NCBI GenBank assembly: GCA_050949745.1
Contig: JBMNGF010000019.1
Coordinates: 22,847-86,846 of the forward strand
DNA: 64,000 nt
Direction: 5' to 3'
From: Syntrophaceticus sp050949745
GTDB taxonomy: Bacteria; Bacillota; DSM-12270; Thermacetogeniales; Thermacetogeniaceae
Shown: piece after piece, positions 8,810 to 17,620 of the stretch
Layout of the letters: each line of letters starts with the position of its first letter
Numbering within the stretch: the stretch's first letter is position 1
The notes under the pieces: generated by a model
What the model was told of the DNA's origin: nothing
The model's input: the letters and a program-made list of their open reading frames with translations, nothing else
Database searches by the model: none
Position numbers and translations under genes: made by a program

Positions 8810-8980
8810 GTGACGCGCCTTATTATAGCTGTCTCTTTTATCTTTTTCGTTGCTTCCTTTTTACTGTTATTGGCTTGGATTTCTCCTTTGGGTCTATTCT
8901 CAATATTAGATTCGGTGGTGGTGGAAATTCTTCCATTAACTCAGCGAAGCTGGCTGCATTTAAATAAAATAATAAGTTAG
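8810..8980 (+). CDS. Putative small single-pass membrane protein
   Basis: A 56-residue frame from GTG 8810, 7 bp after GGAGGG (8797-8802), to TAG 8978-8980. The N-terminus is strongly hydrophobic (about residues 4-33: LIIAVSFIFFVASFLLLLAW and onward) with one Arg before it, then a polar tail (LTQRSWLHLNKIIS). This is a membrane-anchored micropeptide topology. No family is recognised. Support is the Shine-Dalgarno plus the coherent hydrophobic segment; there is no comparative evidence. Confidence 0.45.
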   Translation: MTRLIIAVSFIFFVASFLLLLAWISPLGLFSILDSVVVEILPLTQRSWLHLNKIIS

Positions 8981-9013
8981 CAGATGAACTTATAAAAATG
9001 CGAAAAATAAAAG

Positions 9014-9042
9014 TTGACATGGAACCGGCAATTCCCTATACT
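9014..9042 (+). promoter_or_regulatory. SigA-type promoter of the ilv-leu operon
   Basis: TTGACA (9014-9019), 17-bp spacer, TATACT (9037-9042). It lies about 50 bp upstream of the first conserved T-box segment, so the transcript would start with the T-box leader. Confidence 0.8.
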
Positions 9043-9091
9043 AGTAGAAATATATTGTTCCCAACAGTATATTATTTATACATCAAACAGC

Positions 9092-9376
9092 ACTGAGAAA
9101 AGTCATGAAGGGAACATATCCTGCTGAGGTGCCGGTCACAGAGAGCTGGAGTCGCTGAAATCCAGCACCGGATGCGGCAAGGATGCTCATCCCTGAGAAC
9201 TGCCATCCGAAATGCCATCTTTTATAGGCTGAGTAGGTGGTGCCGGACTGCCCCTTGTCCGTTAAAAAAACGGGGCAAAGAGGTTGTCCAGTTTTCCTGG
9301 GTAGCAATCAGGGTGGTACCGCGGGTCCCTCTCGTCCCTGGCATATATTGTCCAGGGAGGAAGGGGGTCTTTTTAT
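9092..9376 (+). ncRNA. T-box leader with a probable Leu (CUC) specifier
   Basis: The leader holds the invariant T-box core AGGGTGGTACCGCG (9310-9323), followed by a long terminator stem (CCCTCTCGTCCCTGG pairing with CCAGGGAGG...AGGGGG, 9326-9369) and a T-run (9370-9375). In Stem I, the AG-bulge segment CAGAGAG sits in a hairpin (CCGGT...ACCGG, inner CTGGA...TCCAG). The specifier region GATGCTCATCCCTGAG matches the usual layout of a codon followed by A-Y-C-C and then TGAG, which makes CTC (9186-9188) the specifier, hence Leu. Uncharged tRNA-Leu would pair with the core and block termination, switching on ilvE through cimA. The specifier assignment is inference; the T-box itself is clear. Confidence 0.92.
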
Positions 9377-9438
9377 TCGCGTTAGATATGATTTGCTTTA
9401 TCGATTCTGTGCTCGAAAAAAAGGAGGGGGCATTTGTA

Positions 9439-10314
9439 GTGGGATTAATTATCTATCTCGATGGTGAGTTCGTTGATGAGGAAGATGCTAAGGTTTCAGT
9501 TTTCGATCATGGTGTGCTTTATGGTGACGGTATTTTTGAGGGAATCCGGGCTTATAATGGGCGGGTCTTCCGTCTAGATGAGCATATTGACCGCCTCTAT
9601 GAATCTGCTAAATCGATTCTCCTCGATATTGGGATGACTAAGGATGAGATGTGCGAAGCCCTACTGGAAACCTTACGCAAAAACAATCTGCGTGATGCTT
9701 ATATAAGGCTTGTTGTGACCAGAGGGAAGGGCGATCTCGGCTTGGATCCTCGTAGATGTGAGAAACCTTCAGTTATTATTATTGCTGCCCAGGTCCAGCT
9801 TTATCCTGAAGAATTTTACGAAAAGGGTTTAGAGGTAATTACAGTTCCTACCCGCCGCAATATTGTCGAAGGTGTCAACCCGCGGGTCAAATCCTTGAAC
9901 TATTTAAACAATATTATGGCCAAGATAGAAGCGAATCTAGCAGGTGTTTCTGAGGCGATTCTGCTTAACAGTGATGGTTATGTTACCGAGTGCACCGGAG
10001 ATAATATTTTTATTGTAAAAAATGGTGAGCTGATCACATCGCCTCCTTTCTTAGGCATACTGGAAGGTGTAACACGTAACTGTATTATGGAAACAGCCAA
10101 AAAAATGGGCTATCCTGTTTATGAAAAAGTCTTTACCCGCCATGATATTTTTACGGCTGATGAATGTTTCCTCAGTGGAACAGCGGCAGAAATTGTCCCG
10201 GTTGTCAAAGTGGATGGACGGATTATTGGCGAAGATGGCAAACCTGGTGAAATCAGTAAAGCCTTAATTAAAGTGTATAGGAAACTAGTACAGAGTGAGG
10301 GTACTGCTATTTAG
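9439..10314 (+). CDS. ilvE: Branched-chain amino acid aminotransferase
   Basis: 291 residues from GTG 9439, directly after AAGGAGGGGG (9421-9430); a longer upstream frame would run through the T-box and is not real. It is a class IV PLP aminotransferase: DHGVLYGDGIFEGIR at the N-terminus, PLP lysine in NPRVKSLNYLNN (Lys151), phosphate-binding ECTGDNIFIV, and FLSGTAAEIVPV near the C-terminus. It transfers the amino group between Leu/Ile/Val and 2-oxoglutarate, the last biosynthetic step. First gene after the Leu T-box. A related D-amino-acid transaminase is less likely given the operon. Confidence 0.93.
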   Translation: MGLIIYLDGEFVDEEDAKVSVFDHGVLYGDGIFEGIRAYNGRVFRLDEHIDRLYESAKSILLDIGMTKDEMCEALLETLRKNNLRDAYIRLVVTRGKGDLGLDPRRCEKPSVIIIAAQVQLYPEEFYEKGLEVITVPTRRNIVEGVNPRVKSLNYLNNIMAKIEANLAGVSEAILLNSDGYVTECTGDNIFIVKNGELITSPPFLGILEGVTRNCIMETAKKMGYPVYEKVFTRHDIFTADECFLSGTAAEIVPVVKVDGRIIGEDGKPGEISKALIKVYRKLVQSEGTAI

Positions 10315-10385
10315 ACCAATCAGAGGGAAGGTTCTCGCGATTGAACCTTTTTTCGCAAAGATCTTTTGAAGACTGATAATAAAAG

Positions 10386-10414
10386 CGTGACAAAAGGCCC
10401 ATCACCGTGTCACG
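10386..10414. repeat. GTGACA-type palindrome before ilvD
   Basis: CGTGACA (10386-10392) and TGTCACG (10408-10414) flank AAAGGCCCATCACCG. It is a short hairpin between ilvE and ilvD without a T-tract, probably one of the dispersed palindromic elements of this genome. It could modulate mRNA stability within the operon. Confidence 0.4.
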
Positions 10415-10440
10415 AAATATTGGAGAGGGGGGTGACTCGC

Positions 10441-12105
10441 ATGAAAAGCGAGCTTATCAAAAAAGGGGTTGAGAAAGCCCCTCACCGGTCTTTGATGAAT
10501 GCACTAGGGTTGGCAAAATGGGAAAAAGACCGCCCTTTTATAGGAATTATCAATTCGCAGAATGATCTTGTTCCAGGCCATTTGCATCTGGACGAGATCG
10601 CTAAGGCAGTAAAAGCCGGGGTCTGGGCGAATGGTGGAACACCATTTGAATTTCCGGCTATAGCGGTTTGTGACGGCATAGCCATGAACCATGAGGGAAT
10701 GCACTATTCTCTGGCTAGCAGAGAGTTGATCGCTGATTCCATTGAGGTGATGGCTCTGGCTCACGCCCTGGATGCTCTGGTTTTGATTGCAAATTGCGAT
10801 AAGGTTGTGCCAGGCATGCTGATGGCTGCCGCTCGTTTGAATTTGCCGGCAGTGTTGCTCAGCGGCGGCCCTATGCAGGCTGGGCGTTTCCAAGGAAGGA
10901 ATGTCTCTTTGAGCACAATCTTTGAAGGTGTTGGTGCTGTACAGGCGGGTAAGATGACATCAGAAGAAATGGAAGAGCTTGAGAATGCAGCTTGTCCTGG
11001 CTGCGGTTCCTGTTCTGGGATGTTTACCGCCAATACAATGAACTGTATCTCAGAGGCTCTGGGATTGGCACTGCCAGGAAACGGTACATATCTCGCTGTG
11101 AGTGCTGCCCGTATCCGGTTGGCTAAAAGTGCCGGTTGGCAGGTGATGGAACTGCTGCGCAGTGATATTAAAGCTCGTGATATTCTTTCGGAAAAGGCAT
11201 TTACGAATGCTCTCGCTCTCGATATGGCTCTGGGTGGTTCAACAAATACAGTACTACATCTGCCTGCTATAGCTGGCGAAGCAGGTGTTGACCTGGACAT
11301 GGAAACTGTGGACAGGATCAGTGGAAAGACGCCCCATCTCTGTAAGTTGAGTCCTGCCGGTGATCAGTATATTCAGGATCTGGATGAGGCAGGAGGAGTT
11401 TCCGCAGTCCTACAGGAGCTTCTGTTGCATGGCTTGATCGAGGGAGATGCTATGACAGCAACAGGTAAGACCCTGGCTGAAAATGTGCAGGGAGCCAGGA
11501 TCAGGCGTCCTGAAGTGATCAAGGAGATCAAAAATCCTTACAGTCCAACAGGAGGGCTGGCTGTTCTAAAAGGGAACCTGGCACCTGACGGAGCTGTAGT
11601 TAAACAGGCGGCAGTGGACCCAGAGATGCTTGTGCACAAAGGCCCTGCCCGGGTGTTCACCAGTGAAGAGGATACAGTTGCTGCTATCTTAGGGAACAAG
11701 ATCAACTCAGGTGATGTCATTGTGATCGCCTATGAAGGTCCTAAGGGTGGTCCTGGGATGCGGGAGATGCTGACACCTACATCGGTTATTGCCGGTATGG
11801 GCCTTGACCGAGAGGTGGCCTTGATTACAGATGGGCGTTTTTCCGGTGCTACCAGAGGGGCTTCTATCGGACATATTTCACCTGAAGCTGCTGAAGGAGG
11901 CCCATTGGCATTAGTTAAAGAAGGAGACATGATCAGCATTGATATACCTGCACGAAAGCTGGAACTCCTTGTCGATGACGGGGAGTTGGAGAAAAGGAGA
12001 GTTCAATGGCAGCCTCCGGAACCTAAAGTAAAGAACGGCTATCTGGTCCGCTATGCTCAGCTTGTCAGCTCGGCAAGCAAAGGAGCAGTGCTGAGGCATG
12101 AATAA
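10441..12105 (+). CDS. ilvD: Dihydroxy-acid dehydratase
   Basis: ATG 10441 is chosen because GGAGAGGGGGGTG lies just before it; the longer frame from 10366 crosses a palindrome. 554 residues, the family norm. Fe-S/Mg motifs include NCDKVVPGM (about 120) and CPGCGSCSGMFTANTMN (about 190), plus GGSTNTVLHLPAIA and RFSGATRGASIGHISPEAA. It dehydrates dihydroxy-isovalerate and dihydroxy-methylvalerate to the keto acids that IlvE aminates. Cytoplasmic, oxygen-sensitive cluster enzyme. Confidence 0.96.
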   Translation: MKSELIKKGVEKAPHRSLMNALGLAKWEKDRPFIGIINSQNDLVPGHLHLDEIAKAVKAGVWANGGTPFEFPAIAVCDGIAMNHEGMHYSLASRELIADSIEVMALAHALDALVLIANCDKVVPGMLMAAARLNLPAVLLSGGPMQAGRFQGRNVSLSTIFEGVGAVQAGKMTSEEMEELENAACPGCGSCSGMFTANTMNCISEALGLALPGNGTYLAVSAARIRLAKSAGWQVMELLRSDIKARDILSEKAFTNALALDMALGGSTNTVLHLPAIAGEAGVDLDMETVDRISGKTPHLCKLSPAGDQYIQDLDEAGGVSAVLQELLLHGLIEGDAMTATGKTLAENVQGARIRRPEVIKEIKNPYSPTGGLAVLKGNLAPDGAVVKQAAVDPEMLVHKGPARVFTSEEDTVAAILGNKINSGDVIVIAYEGPKGGPGMREMLTPTSVIAGMGLDREVALITDGRFSGATRGASIGHISPEAAEGGPLALVKEGDMISIDIPARKLELLVDDGELEKRRVQWQPPEPKVKNGYLVRYAQLVSSASKGAVLRHE

Positions 12106-12125
12106 AGGGGGAGGAGGAAAAACCC

Positions 12126-13793
12126 ATGATAACAGGTGCAGAAATTATTGTCAAATCGCTGGAACAGGAAGGGGTTGAGGTTGTTTTTGGCTATCCGGGG
12201 GGAGCTGTTATACCTCTCTATGATAAGCTGTATGACTCTCCCCTGAAGCATATACTGGTGCGGCATGAGCAGGCTGCTGCCCATGCAGCTGATGGTTATG
12301 CTCGCGCTACAGGTAAAACCGGTGTGGTTATTGCTACATCTGGCCCAGGAGCTACAAACCTTGTTACAGGTATTGCTAATGCGGCTATGGATTCTATACC
12401 GATGGTCATTTTTACAGGACAGGTGGCTCGGGGAGCCATTGGGCGTGACTCTTTTCAAGAGGCGGATATCACAGGAATTACTCTGCCCATTGTTAAGCAC
12501 AGCTATTTAGTAAGAGATGTCAACGAATTGGCCTCCACTATTCGTTCCGCCTTTCATCTTGCCGGTACAGGAAGGCGGGGCCCTGTCTTAATTGACCTGC
12601 CTAAAGATATTCAGATGGCAGAGGCTGAGTTTTCTTATCCTCAAGAGGTATTCTTTCGGGGATACCGTGTTCCAGGGGAACCAAATTCTACTATGGTTTA
12701 TCAGGCAGCCAAAAAAATCGGTTTGTCTCGGAGACCGGTGATCTATGCAGGGGGAGGAGTTATTTCCTCAAATGCAGGGGAGGAACTAACTGCGCTGGCC
12801 GAAAAAACAAACATACCGGTTGTTACTACCCTAATGGGTAAAGGAGCGATAGCAGATGACCATCCACTCTCTTTGGGGATGGTGGGTATGCACGGCACAT
12901 ATTATGCTAATTACGCTGTATCTAACTGCGATCTGCTTTTTGCTGTAGGTGCTCGCTTTAGCGACCGGGTTACAGGTAATTTGGATACATTTGCACCTCA
13001 TGCTGAGATAATTCATATCGATATTGATGCTGCTGAGATTGGGAAGAATATCGCTGTGCAGTGTGCTCTACAGGGAGATGTCAAAGTTGTCCTGCAGGAA
13101 CTGCTAGGGCGTATCGAAGGTGTGCCTCAAACTGAAAAGTGGCTTGAGCAGATATCCTGTTGGAAAGAAGACCATCCGCTGACCTATGAGCGGGACGGGG
13201 ATGAGGTTAAGCCTCAGTATATTGTAGAGCAGATCAGTGAGCTGACCGGGGGTAAAGCGATAGTCACCACAGAGGTGGGGCAGAACCAGATGTGGGCTGC
13301 CCAATACTATAAAGCTAAAGAGCCTCGCTGTTTTATCTCTTCTGGTGGCTTAGGCACTATGGGGTATGGTCTTCCGGCAGCTGTAGGTGCTCAGGTGGGC
13401 TGCACAGAGCAGCTTGTGATCAATATATCTGGTGATGGCAGCTTTCAGATGAACATGCAGGAATTGGCTACCATTGTACAGTACCAGCTTCCCGTCAAGA
13501 TTATCATTCTTAATAATGGATATTTAGGTATGGTAAGGCAATGGCAGGAACTTTTCCATCAAAAGAGGTATTCTCAGACCGAATTGATTCCTGTGCCTGA
13601 CTTTATAAAGCTGGCCGCGGCTTATGGGATTAAAGGCTTACGTGTCCAGCGTACTGAAGATGTCCCTTCAGTATTAGAAGAGGCGATCAATTGCTCGGGG
13701 CCTGTTATTGTAGATTGTGTGGTAGCAAAAGATGAAAACGTCTTTCCGATGGTTCCCGCCGGGGGTTCCTTAACGGATATGTTGAGGGGGTGA
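12126..13793 (+). CDS. ilvB: Acetolactate synthase, large (catalytic) subunit
   Basis: 555 residues from ATG 12126 (GGGGGAGGAGG upstream). ThDP catalytic Glu is in VRHEQAAAHAADGYARATG (about residue 48); the FAD/pyrimidine region and the ThDP/Mg motif GDGSFQMNMQELATIV with NNGYLGMVRQWQ follow at the C-terminal end. It condenses two pyruvates, or pyruvate with 2-oxobutyrate, to acetolactate or acetohydroxybutyrate. The regulatory subunit gene follows after 4 bp. Confidence 0.96.
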   Translation: MITGAEIIVKSLEQEGVEVVFGYPGGAVIPLYDKLYDSPLKHILVRHEQAAAHAADGYARATGKTGVVIATSGPGATNLVTGIANAAMDSIPMVIFTGQVARGAIGRDSFQEADITGITLPIVKHSYLVRDVNELASTIRSAFHLAGTGRRGPVLIDLPKDIQMAEAEFSYPQEVFFRGYRVPGEPNSTMVYQAAKKIGLSRRPVIYAGGGVISSNAGEELTALAEKTNIPVVTTLMGKGAIADDHPLSLGMVGMHGTYYANYAVSNCDLLFAVGARFSDRVTGNLDTFAPHAEIIHIDIDAAEIGKNIAVQCALQGDVKVVLQELLGRIEGVPQTEKWLEQISCWKEDHPLTYERDGDEVKPQYIVEQISELTGGKAIVTTEVGQNQMWAAQYYKAKEPRCFISSGGLGTMGYGLPAAVGAQVGCTEQLVINISGDGSFQMNMQELATIVQYQLPVKIIILNNGYLGMVRQWQELFHQKRYSQTELIPVPDFIKLAAAYGIKGLRVQRTEDVPSVLEEAINCSGPVIVDCVVAKDENVFPMVPAGGSLTDMLRG

Positions 13794-13797
13794 AAAT

Positions 13798-14289
13798 GTG
13801 TCTCATATACTTGCAGTATTAGTGGAAAACCAACCAGGGGTGTTAACCCGAGTTGCGGGGCTGTTCAGCAGACGTGGTTATAATATTGATAGTTTAGCGG
13901 TAGGCCAGACTCATGAACCAGGGGTATCTCGTATGACCATTGTTGTTGACGGTGATAGCCAGGTGATCGATCAGGTAGTAAAGCAGTTGGATAAGCTGGT
14001 AGATGTTATCGAAGTGAAGGATATCTCCAGTGATGAGCATTTGGATAGGGAATTGGTCTTGATTAAGGTCAAAGCCGAGCCGGAGGTCAGGGGCGAGATC
14101 ATGCAGATTGTGGATATTTTTCGGGCACGGATTGTTGACATTGGCCAACACTCATTGATTATTGAATGCACAGGTGATATAGGAAAGATACGTGCCATCG
14201 AAAATTCACTCAAACCTTTTGGCATATTAGAATTGGTGCGTACCGGCAAGATAGCCATGGTGCGGGGACAAAAGTATGGAGAAGGCTAA
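13798..14289 (+). CDS. ilvN: Acetolactate synthase, small (regulatory) subunit
   Basis: 163 residues from GTG 13798 (GAGGGGGTGAAAAT upstream). It has an N-terminal ACT domain with LVENQPGVLTRVAGLFSRRG and NIDSLAVG, the valine-binding signature, and a C-terminal ALS_ss domain (RELVLIKVKAEPEVRGEI). It confers valine feedback control on IlvB. Its 3' end overlaps an alternative upstream start of leuA by 14 bp. Confidence 0.95.
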   Translation: MSHILAVLVENQPGVLTRVAGLFSRRGYNIDSLAVGQTHEPGVSRMTIVVDGDSQVIDQVVKQLDKLVDVIEVKDISSDEHLDRELVLIKVKAEPEVRGEIMQIVDIFRARIVDIGQHSLIIECTGDIGKIRAIENSLKPFGILELVRTGKIAMVRGQKYGEG

Positions 14290-14332
14290 TAAAAGTGGCA
14301 GTGAGTATGAGTGTAAAGGGTGTGGTTCAACA

Positions 14333-15859
14333 ATGGGAAAGAGAGTATACATTTTTGATACAACACTCCGGGATGGTGAACAATCTCCTGGGGTGAGTTT
14401 AAATACAGAGGAAAAGCTCAGGATCGCCAAACAGTTGGCAAAGCTCAATGTGGACGTGATTGAGGCTGGGTTTCCTGTTGCTTCTACTGGTGATTTCGAG
14501 GCGGTTCAGGCTATTGCCAGGGAGGTGCGGGGGCCGGTTATCTGTGGCTTGGCTAGGGCTAACTATGGGGATATTGACAGAGCATGGGAAGCCTTAAAAG
14601 AAGCTGAGCATCCAAGGATCCATCTTTTTATTGCCACATCTGATCTCCACTTGAAGTATAAGCTGCAAAAGAGTAGAGATGAGGTTTTAAGGTTGGCAGT
14701 TGATGGTATCAAATACGCCAAACAGTACACCTCTGATGTGGAGTTCTCTGCTGAAGATGCCTCCCGCAGTGATATTGACTATCTCTGTGAAGTTGTGGAG
14801 GCAGCTATCGAAGCTGGAGCAACTGTGATCAATTTACCGGATACGGTAGGGTATTCCGTACCTTCGGAGTTCGGTGAATTTATTCAAGAAATTCGTCAGC
14901 GAGTCAACAATATTGATAAGGTTATTTTGAGTGTCCACTGCCACAATGACCTGGGGCTGGGGGTAGCTAACTCCCTGGCAGCGGTAAGAGCTGGAGCAAA
15001 CCAGGTTGAGGTTGCTGTCAATGGACTGGGTGAGCGAGCTGGCAATGCGGCATTAGAAGAAATTGTCATGGCCCTCTATACTAAGCAGGTGTATTACGGA
15101 TGCGAGACCCAGATCAAGTATGATGAGCTCTATCGTACCAGCAGAATGGTGAGTTCTCTGACTGGGATGCAGGTGCAGCGTAATAAAGCGGTAGTAGGGA
15201 AAAATGCCTTTCTCCATGAGTCAGGCATTCATCAGGATGGCGTTTTAAAGGAACGCACAACCTATGAAATTATGAATCCGCAGCTGATCGGTGTTCCCCA
15301 GGATAGTATTGTTCTGGGAAAGCACTCTGGGCGCCATGCCTTAAGGGAGCGTTTGTCAGAGTTGGGGTATTCAATGGCAGATGAGGAACTTGACAAGGCT
15401 TTTGTGCGCTTCAAGGAGATTGCTGATCGCAAGAAAGAGATCACAGACCTGGACCTGGAAGCACTGGTCAAGAATGAAATTCATATTGCCGGGGATATTT
15501 ATCATCTTTCATATCTACATGTTTTCAGCGGTACAAATATTGTTCCCACAGCAACTGTGGGGCTGCGAAGAAATGGGCAAAAATATGAAGAGGCCGCTTG
15601 TGGGGATGGGCCGGTGGATGCTGCATATAAGGCTTTAGACAAGGCGTTAGGTGTCCATAATATTGCCCTTGTAGACTACAACCTGAATGCAATCACCGGT
15701 GGTAAGGATGCTCTGGGTGAAGTAATGGCGCAGGTTAAGTATAAAGATAAATACTTCATTGGTCGCGGTGTGAGCACAGATATTATTGAAGCCAGTGTCA
15801 AAGCTTATTTGAATGCATTGAATAAAGTACTTCAAGAGGTGGGTGAGGATGCTCTATGA
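14333..15859 (+). CDS. leuA: 2-Isopropylmalate synthase
   Basis: 508 residues from ATG 14333, which gives the family-typical N-terminus MGKRVYIFDTTLRDGEQSPG; AAAGGGTG (14315-14322) can act as ribosome binding site. An in-frame ATG at 14276 would add 19 residues with a CxxC pair and overlap ilvN; I consider it less likely. TIM-barrel motifs DTTLRDGEQ and HCHNDLGLGVANSLAA are present, as is a C-terminal LeuA dimer (allosteric) domain from about residue 380. It condenses acetyl-CoA with 2-oxoisovalerate, the first leucine-specific step. Confidence 0.94.
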   Translation: MGKRVYIFDTTLRDGEQSPGVSLNTEEKLRIAKQLAKLNVDVIEAGFPVASTGDFEAVQAIAREVRGPVICGLARANYGDIDRAWEALKEAEHPRIHLFIATSDLHLKYKLQKSRDEVLRLAVDGIKYAKQYTSDVEFSAEDASRSDIDYLCEVVEAAIEAGATVINLPDTVGYSVPSEFGEFIQEIRQRVNNIDKVILSVHCHNDLGLGVANSLAAVRAGANQVEVAVNGLGERAGNAALEEIVMALYTKQVYYGCETQIKYDELYRTSRMVSSLTGMQVQRNKAVVGKNAFLHESGIHQDGVLKERTTYEIMNPQLIGVPQDSIVLGKHSGRHALRERLSELGYSMADEELDKAFVRFKEIADRKKEITDLDLEALVKNEIHIAGDIYHLSYLHVFSGTNIVPTATVGLRRNGQKYEEAACGDGPVDAAYKALDKALGVHNIALVDYNLNAITGGKDALGEVMAQVKYKDKYFIGRGVSTDIIEASVKAYLNALNKVLQEVGEDAL

Positions 15860-17130
15860 GTATGACGATTTCAGAAAAAATTTTGGCCAAACATGCAGGA
15901 AAGGAAAAGGTAGAGCCGGGGGAACTGATCAACTGCCATTTGGACCTGGTGTTGGGCAATGATATCACTGCTCCGGTTGCTATTGAGGAGTTTTCCAGAC
16001 TGGGACTGGATCATGTATTTGATTCTGAGCGGGTAGCTCTTGTCCCAGATCATTTTACACCCAATAAAGATATTAAATCTGCAGAACAATCAAATTATGT
16101 CAGGCAGTTTGCCCGCAATTATAAAATCACTAATTATTTCGAGGTGGGGAGGATGGGAATCGAACACTGTCTCCTCCCTGAGCAGGGACTTGTTCTGCCT
16201 GGAGATCTGATCATTGGTGCAGATTCACACACTTGTACCTATGGTGCTCTTGGTGCCTTTTCCACAGGTGTGGGCAGCACAGACCTGGCTGCCGGAATGG
16301 CTTTGGGTGAGTGTTGGTTTAAGGTGCCTGAAAGCATGAAGTTTATTTACCATGGAAAACTCAGCCCTTGGGTGGGGGGTAAGGATCTGATCCTCTATAC
16401 CATCGGCGATATTGGTGTCGATGGAGCGCTCTACCGCTCTATGGAGTTTACCGGAGAAGCTATAGCGAATTTATCTGTTGATGGAAGATTGACCATGTGC
16501 AACATGGCTATTGAGGCAGGAGCTAAGAATGGGATCATTGCGCCTGATGCAAAAACCAAAGATTATGTGGAAAAGAGGGCAAAGAGACCTTATCAATTTT
16601 ACACAAGTGATCCTGATGCTTTCTATGTAGAAATCCGAGAATATGATGTATCACAGATCGAACCTCAGGTGGCTTTTCCACATCTGCCGGAAAATTCACG
16701 ACCGGTCAGTGAAGCTCAGGGGATCGAAATCGACCAGGTGGTGATCGGTTCTTGCACAAATGGCCGGATCGAGGATCTGCGTATTGCTGCAGAGATCATG
16801 AAAGGGAAAAGGGTGCACAATCATCTACGGGTGATTATCATACCTGGAACACAGGAGATTTACTTACAGGCACTGCGGGAAGGGCTTTTAGAAACCTTTG
16901 TTGAGGCAGGAGCTGTAGTCAGTACGCCCACTTGTGGCCCCTGTCTGGGCGGCCATATGGGTATCCTGGCCAAAGGTGAAAAGGCACTGTCAACGACAAA
17001 CCGCAATTTTGTCGGCCGTATGGGGCATCCGGAGAGTGAAATTTATTTGGCTGGCCCTGCTGTAGCTGCTGCTTCTGCTATAACAGGGTTTATTACTTCT
17101 CCTGAGGAGGTGTTGAGCAGTGCAAATTAA
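15856..17130 (+). CDS. leuC: 3-Isopropylmalate dehydratase, large subunit
   Basis: 424 residues; ATG overlaps the leuA stop by 4 bp. It is an aconitase-type Fe-S protein with GADSHTCTYGALGAFSTGVG, cluster Cys in GSCTNGR, and a second pair in CGPCLGGHMG. Length and motifs fit the LeuC type found in Clostridia and archaea. With LeuD it isomerises isopropylmalate and, in the citramalate route, citramalate to methylmalate. Confidence 0.95.
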   Translation: MSMTISEKILAKHAGKEKVEPGELINCHLDLVLGNDITAPVAIEEFSRLGLDHVFDSERVALVPDHFTPNKDIKSAEQSNYVRQFARNYKITNYFEVGRMGIEHCLLPEQGLVLPGDLIIGADSHTCTYGALGAFSTGVGSTDLAAGMALGECWFKVPESMKFIYHGKLSPWVGGKDLILYTIGDIGVDGALYRSMEFTGEAIANLSVDGRLTMCNMAIEAGAKNGIIAPDAKTKDYVEKRAKRPYQFYTSDPDAFYVEIREYDVSQIEPQVAFPHLPENSRPVSEAQGIEIDQVVIGSCTNGRIEDLRIAAEIMKGKRVHNHLRVIIIPGTQEIYLQALREGLLETFVEAGAVVSTPTCGPCLGGHMGILAKGEKALSTTNRNFVGRMGHPESEIYLAGPAVAAASAITGFITSPEEVLSSAN

Positions 17131-17620
17131 AGGAGCTATCTATAAATTTGGGAATGACGTAGATACTGACCAGATAATACCGGCACGCTACCTGAATACA
17201 ACAGATCCGGCAGAACTGGCTGCTCACTGTATGGAGGATGCGGATCCAGAGTTTGCTCGGGTTGTTCAACCAGGCTCAGTGATGGTGGCAGGAAAAAATT
17301 TTGGCTGTGGCTCATCTCGGGAACATGCGCCAATTGCCATTAAGGCAGCAGGGGTGTCCTGTATTATCGCTGCAACCTTTGCACGAATCTTTTACCGTAA
17401 TGCCGTCAATATCGGGCTGCCTATCCTGGAGTGCCCGGAGGCTGCCTCAGCATTACAGGAGGGAGACACTGTGGAAATAGACCTGAACAAGGGCTTGATT
17501 ATGAATCTGACACGACCTGGTGAATACCAGGCAACACCCTTTCCCTCCTTTATGCAGAAAATTATTGAGCAGGGTGGATTAATCAACTATGTGCAGGAAA
17601 GGATGAAAGAACGTGCCTGA
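17120..17620 (+). CDS. leuD: 3-Isopropylmalate dehydratase, small subunit
   Basis: 166 residues from GTG 17120, overlapping leuC by 11 bp. Swivel-domain motifs: DTDQIIPARYLNTTDP and GKNFGCGSSREHAP. It completes the active site with LeuC. Overlapping genes show tight translational coupling of leuACDB. Confidence 0.95.
   Translation: MQIKGAIYKFGNDVDTDQIIPARYLNTTDPAELAAHCMEDADPEFARVVQPGSVMVAGKNFGCGSSREHAPIAIKAAGVSCIIAATFARIFYRNAVNIGLPILECPEAASALQEGDTVEIDLNKGLIMNLTRPGEYQATPFPSFMQKIIEQGGLINYVQERMKERA

Noticed and set aside
9172..9438. N-terminal extension of ilvE or a separate upstream gene
   Set aside because: This sequence is the T-box leader; the true start GTG 9439 follows a strong Shine-Dalgarno.
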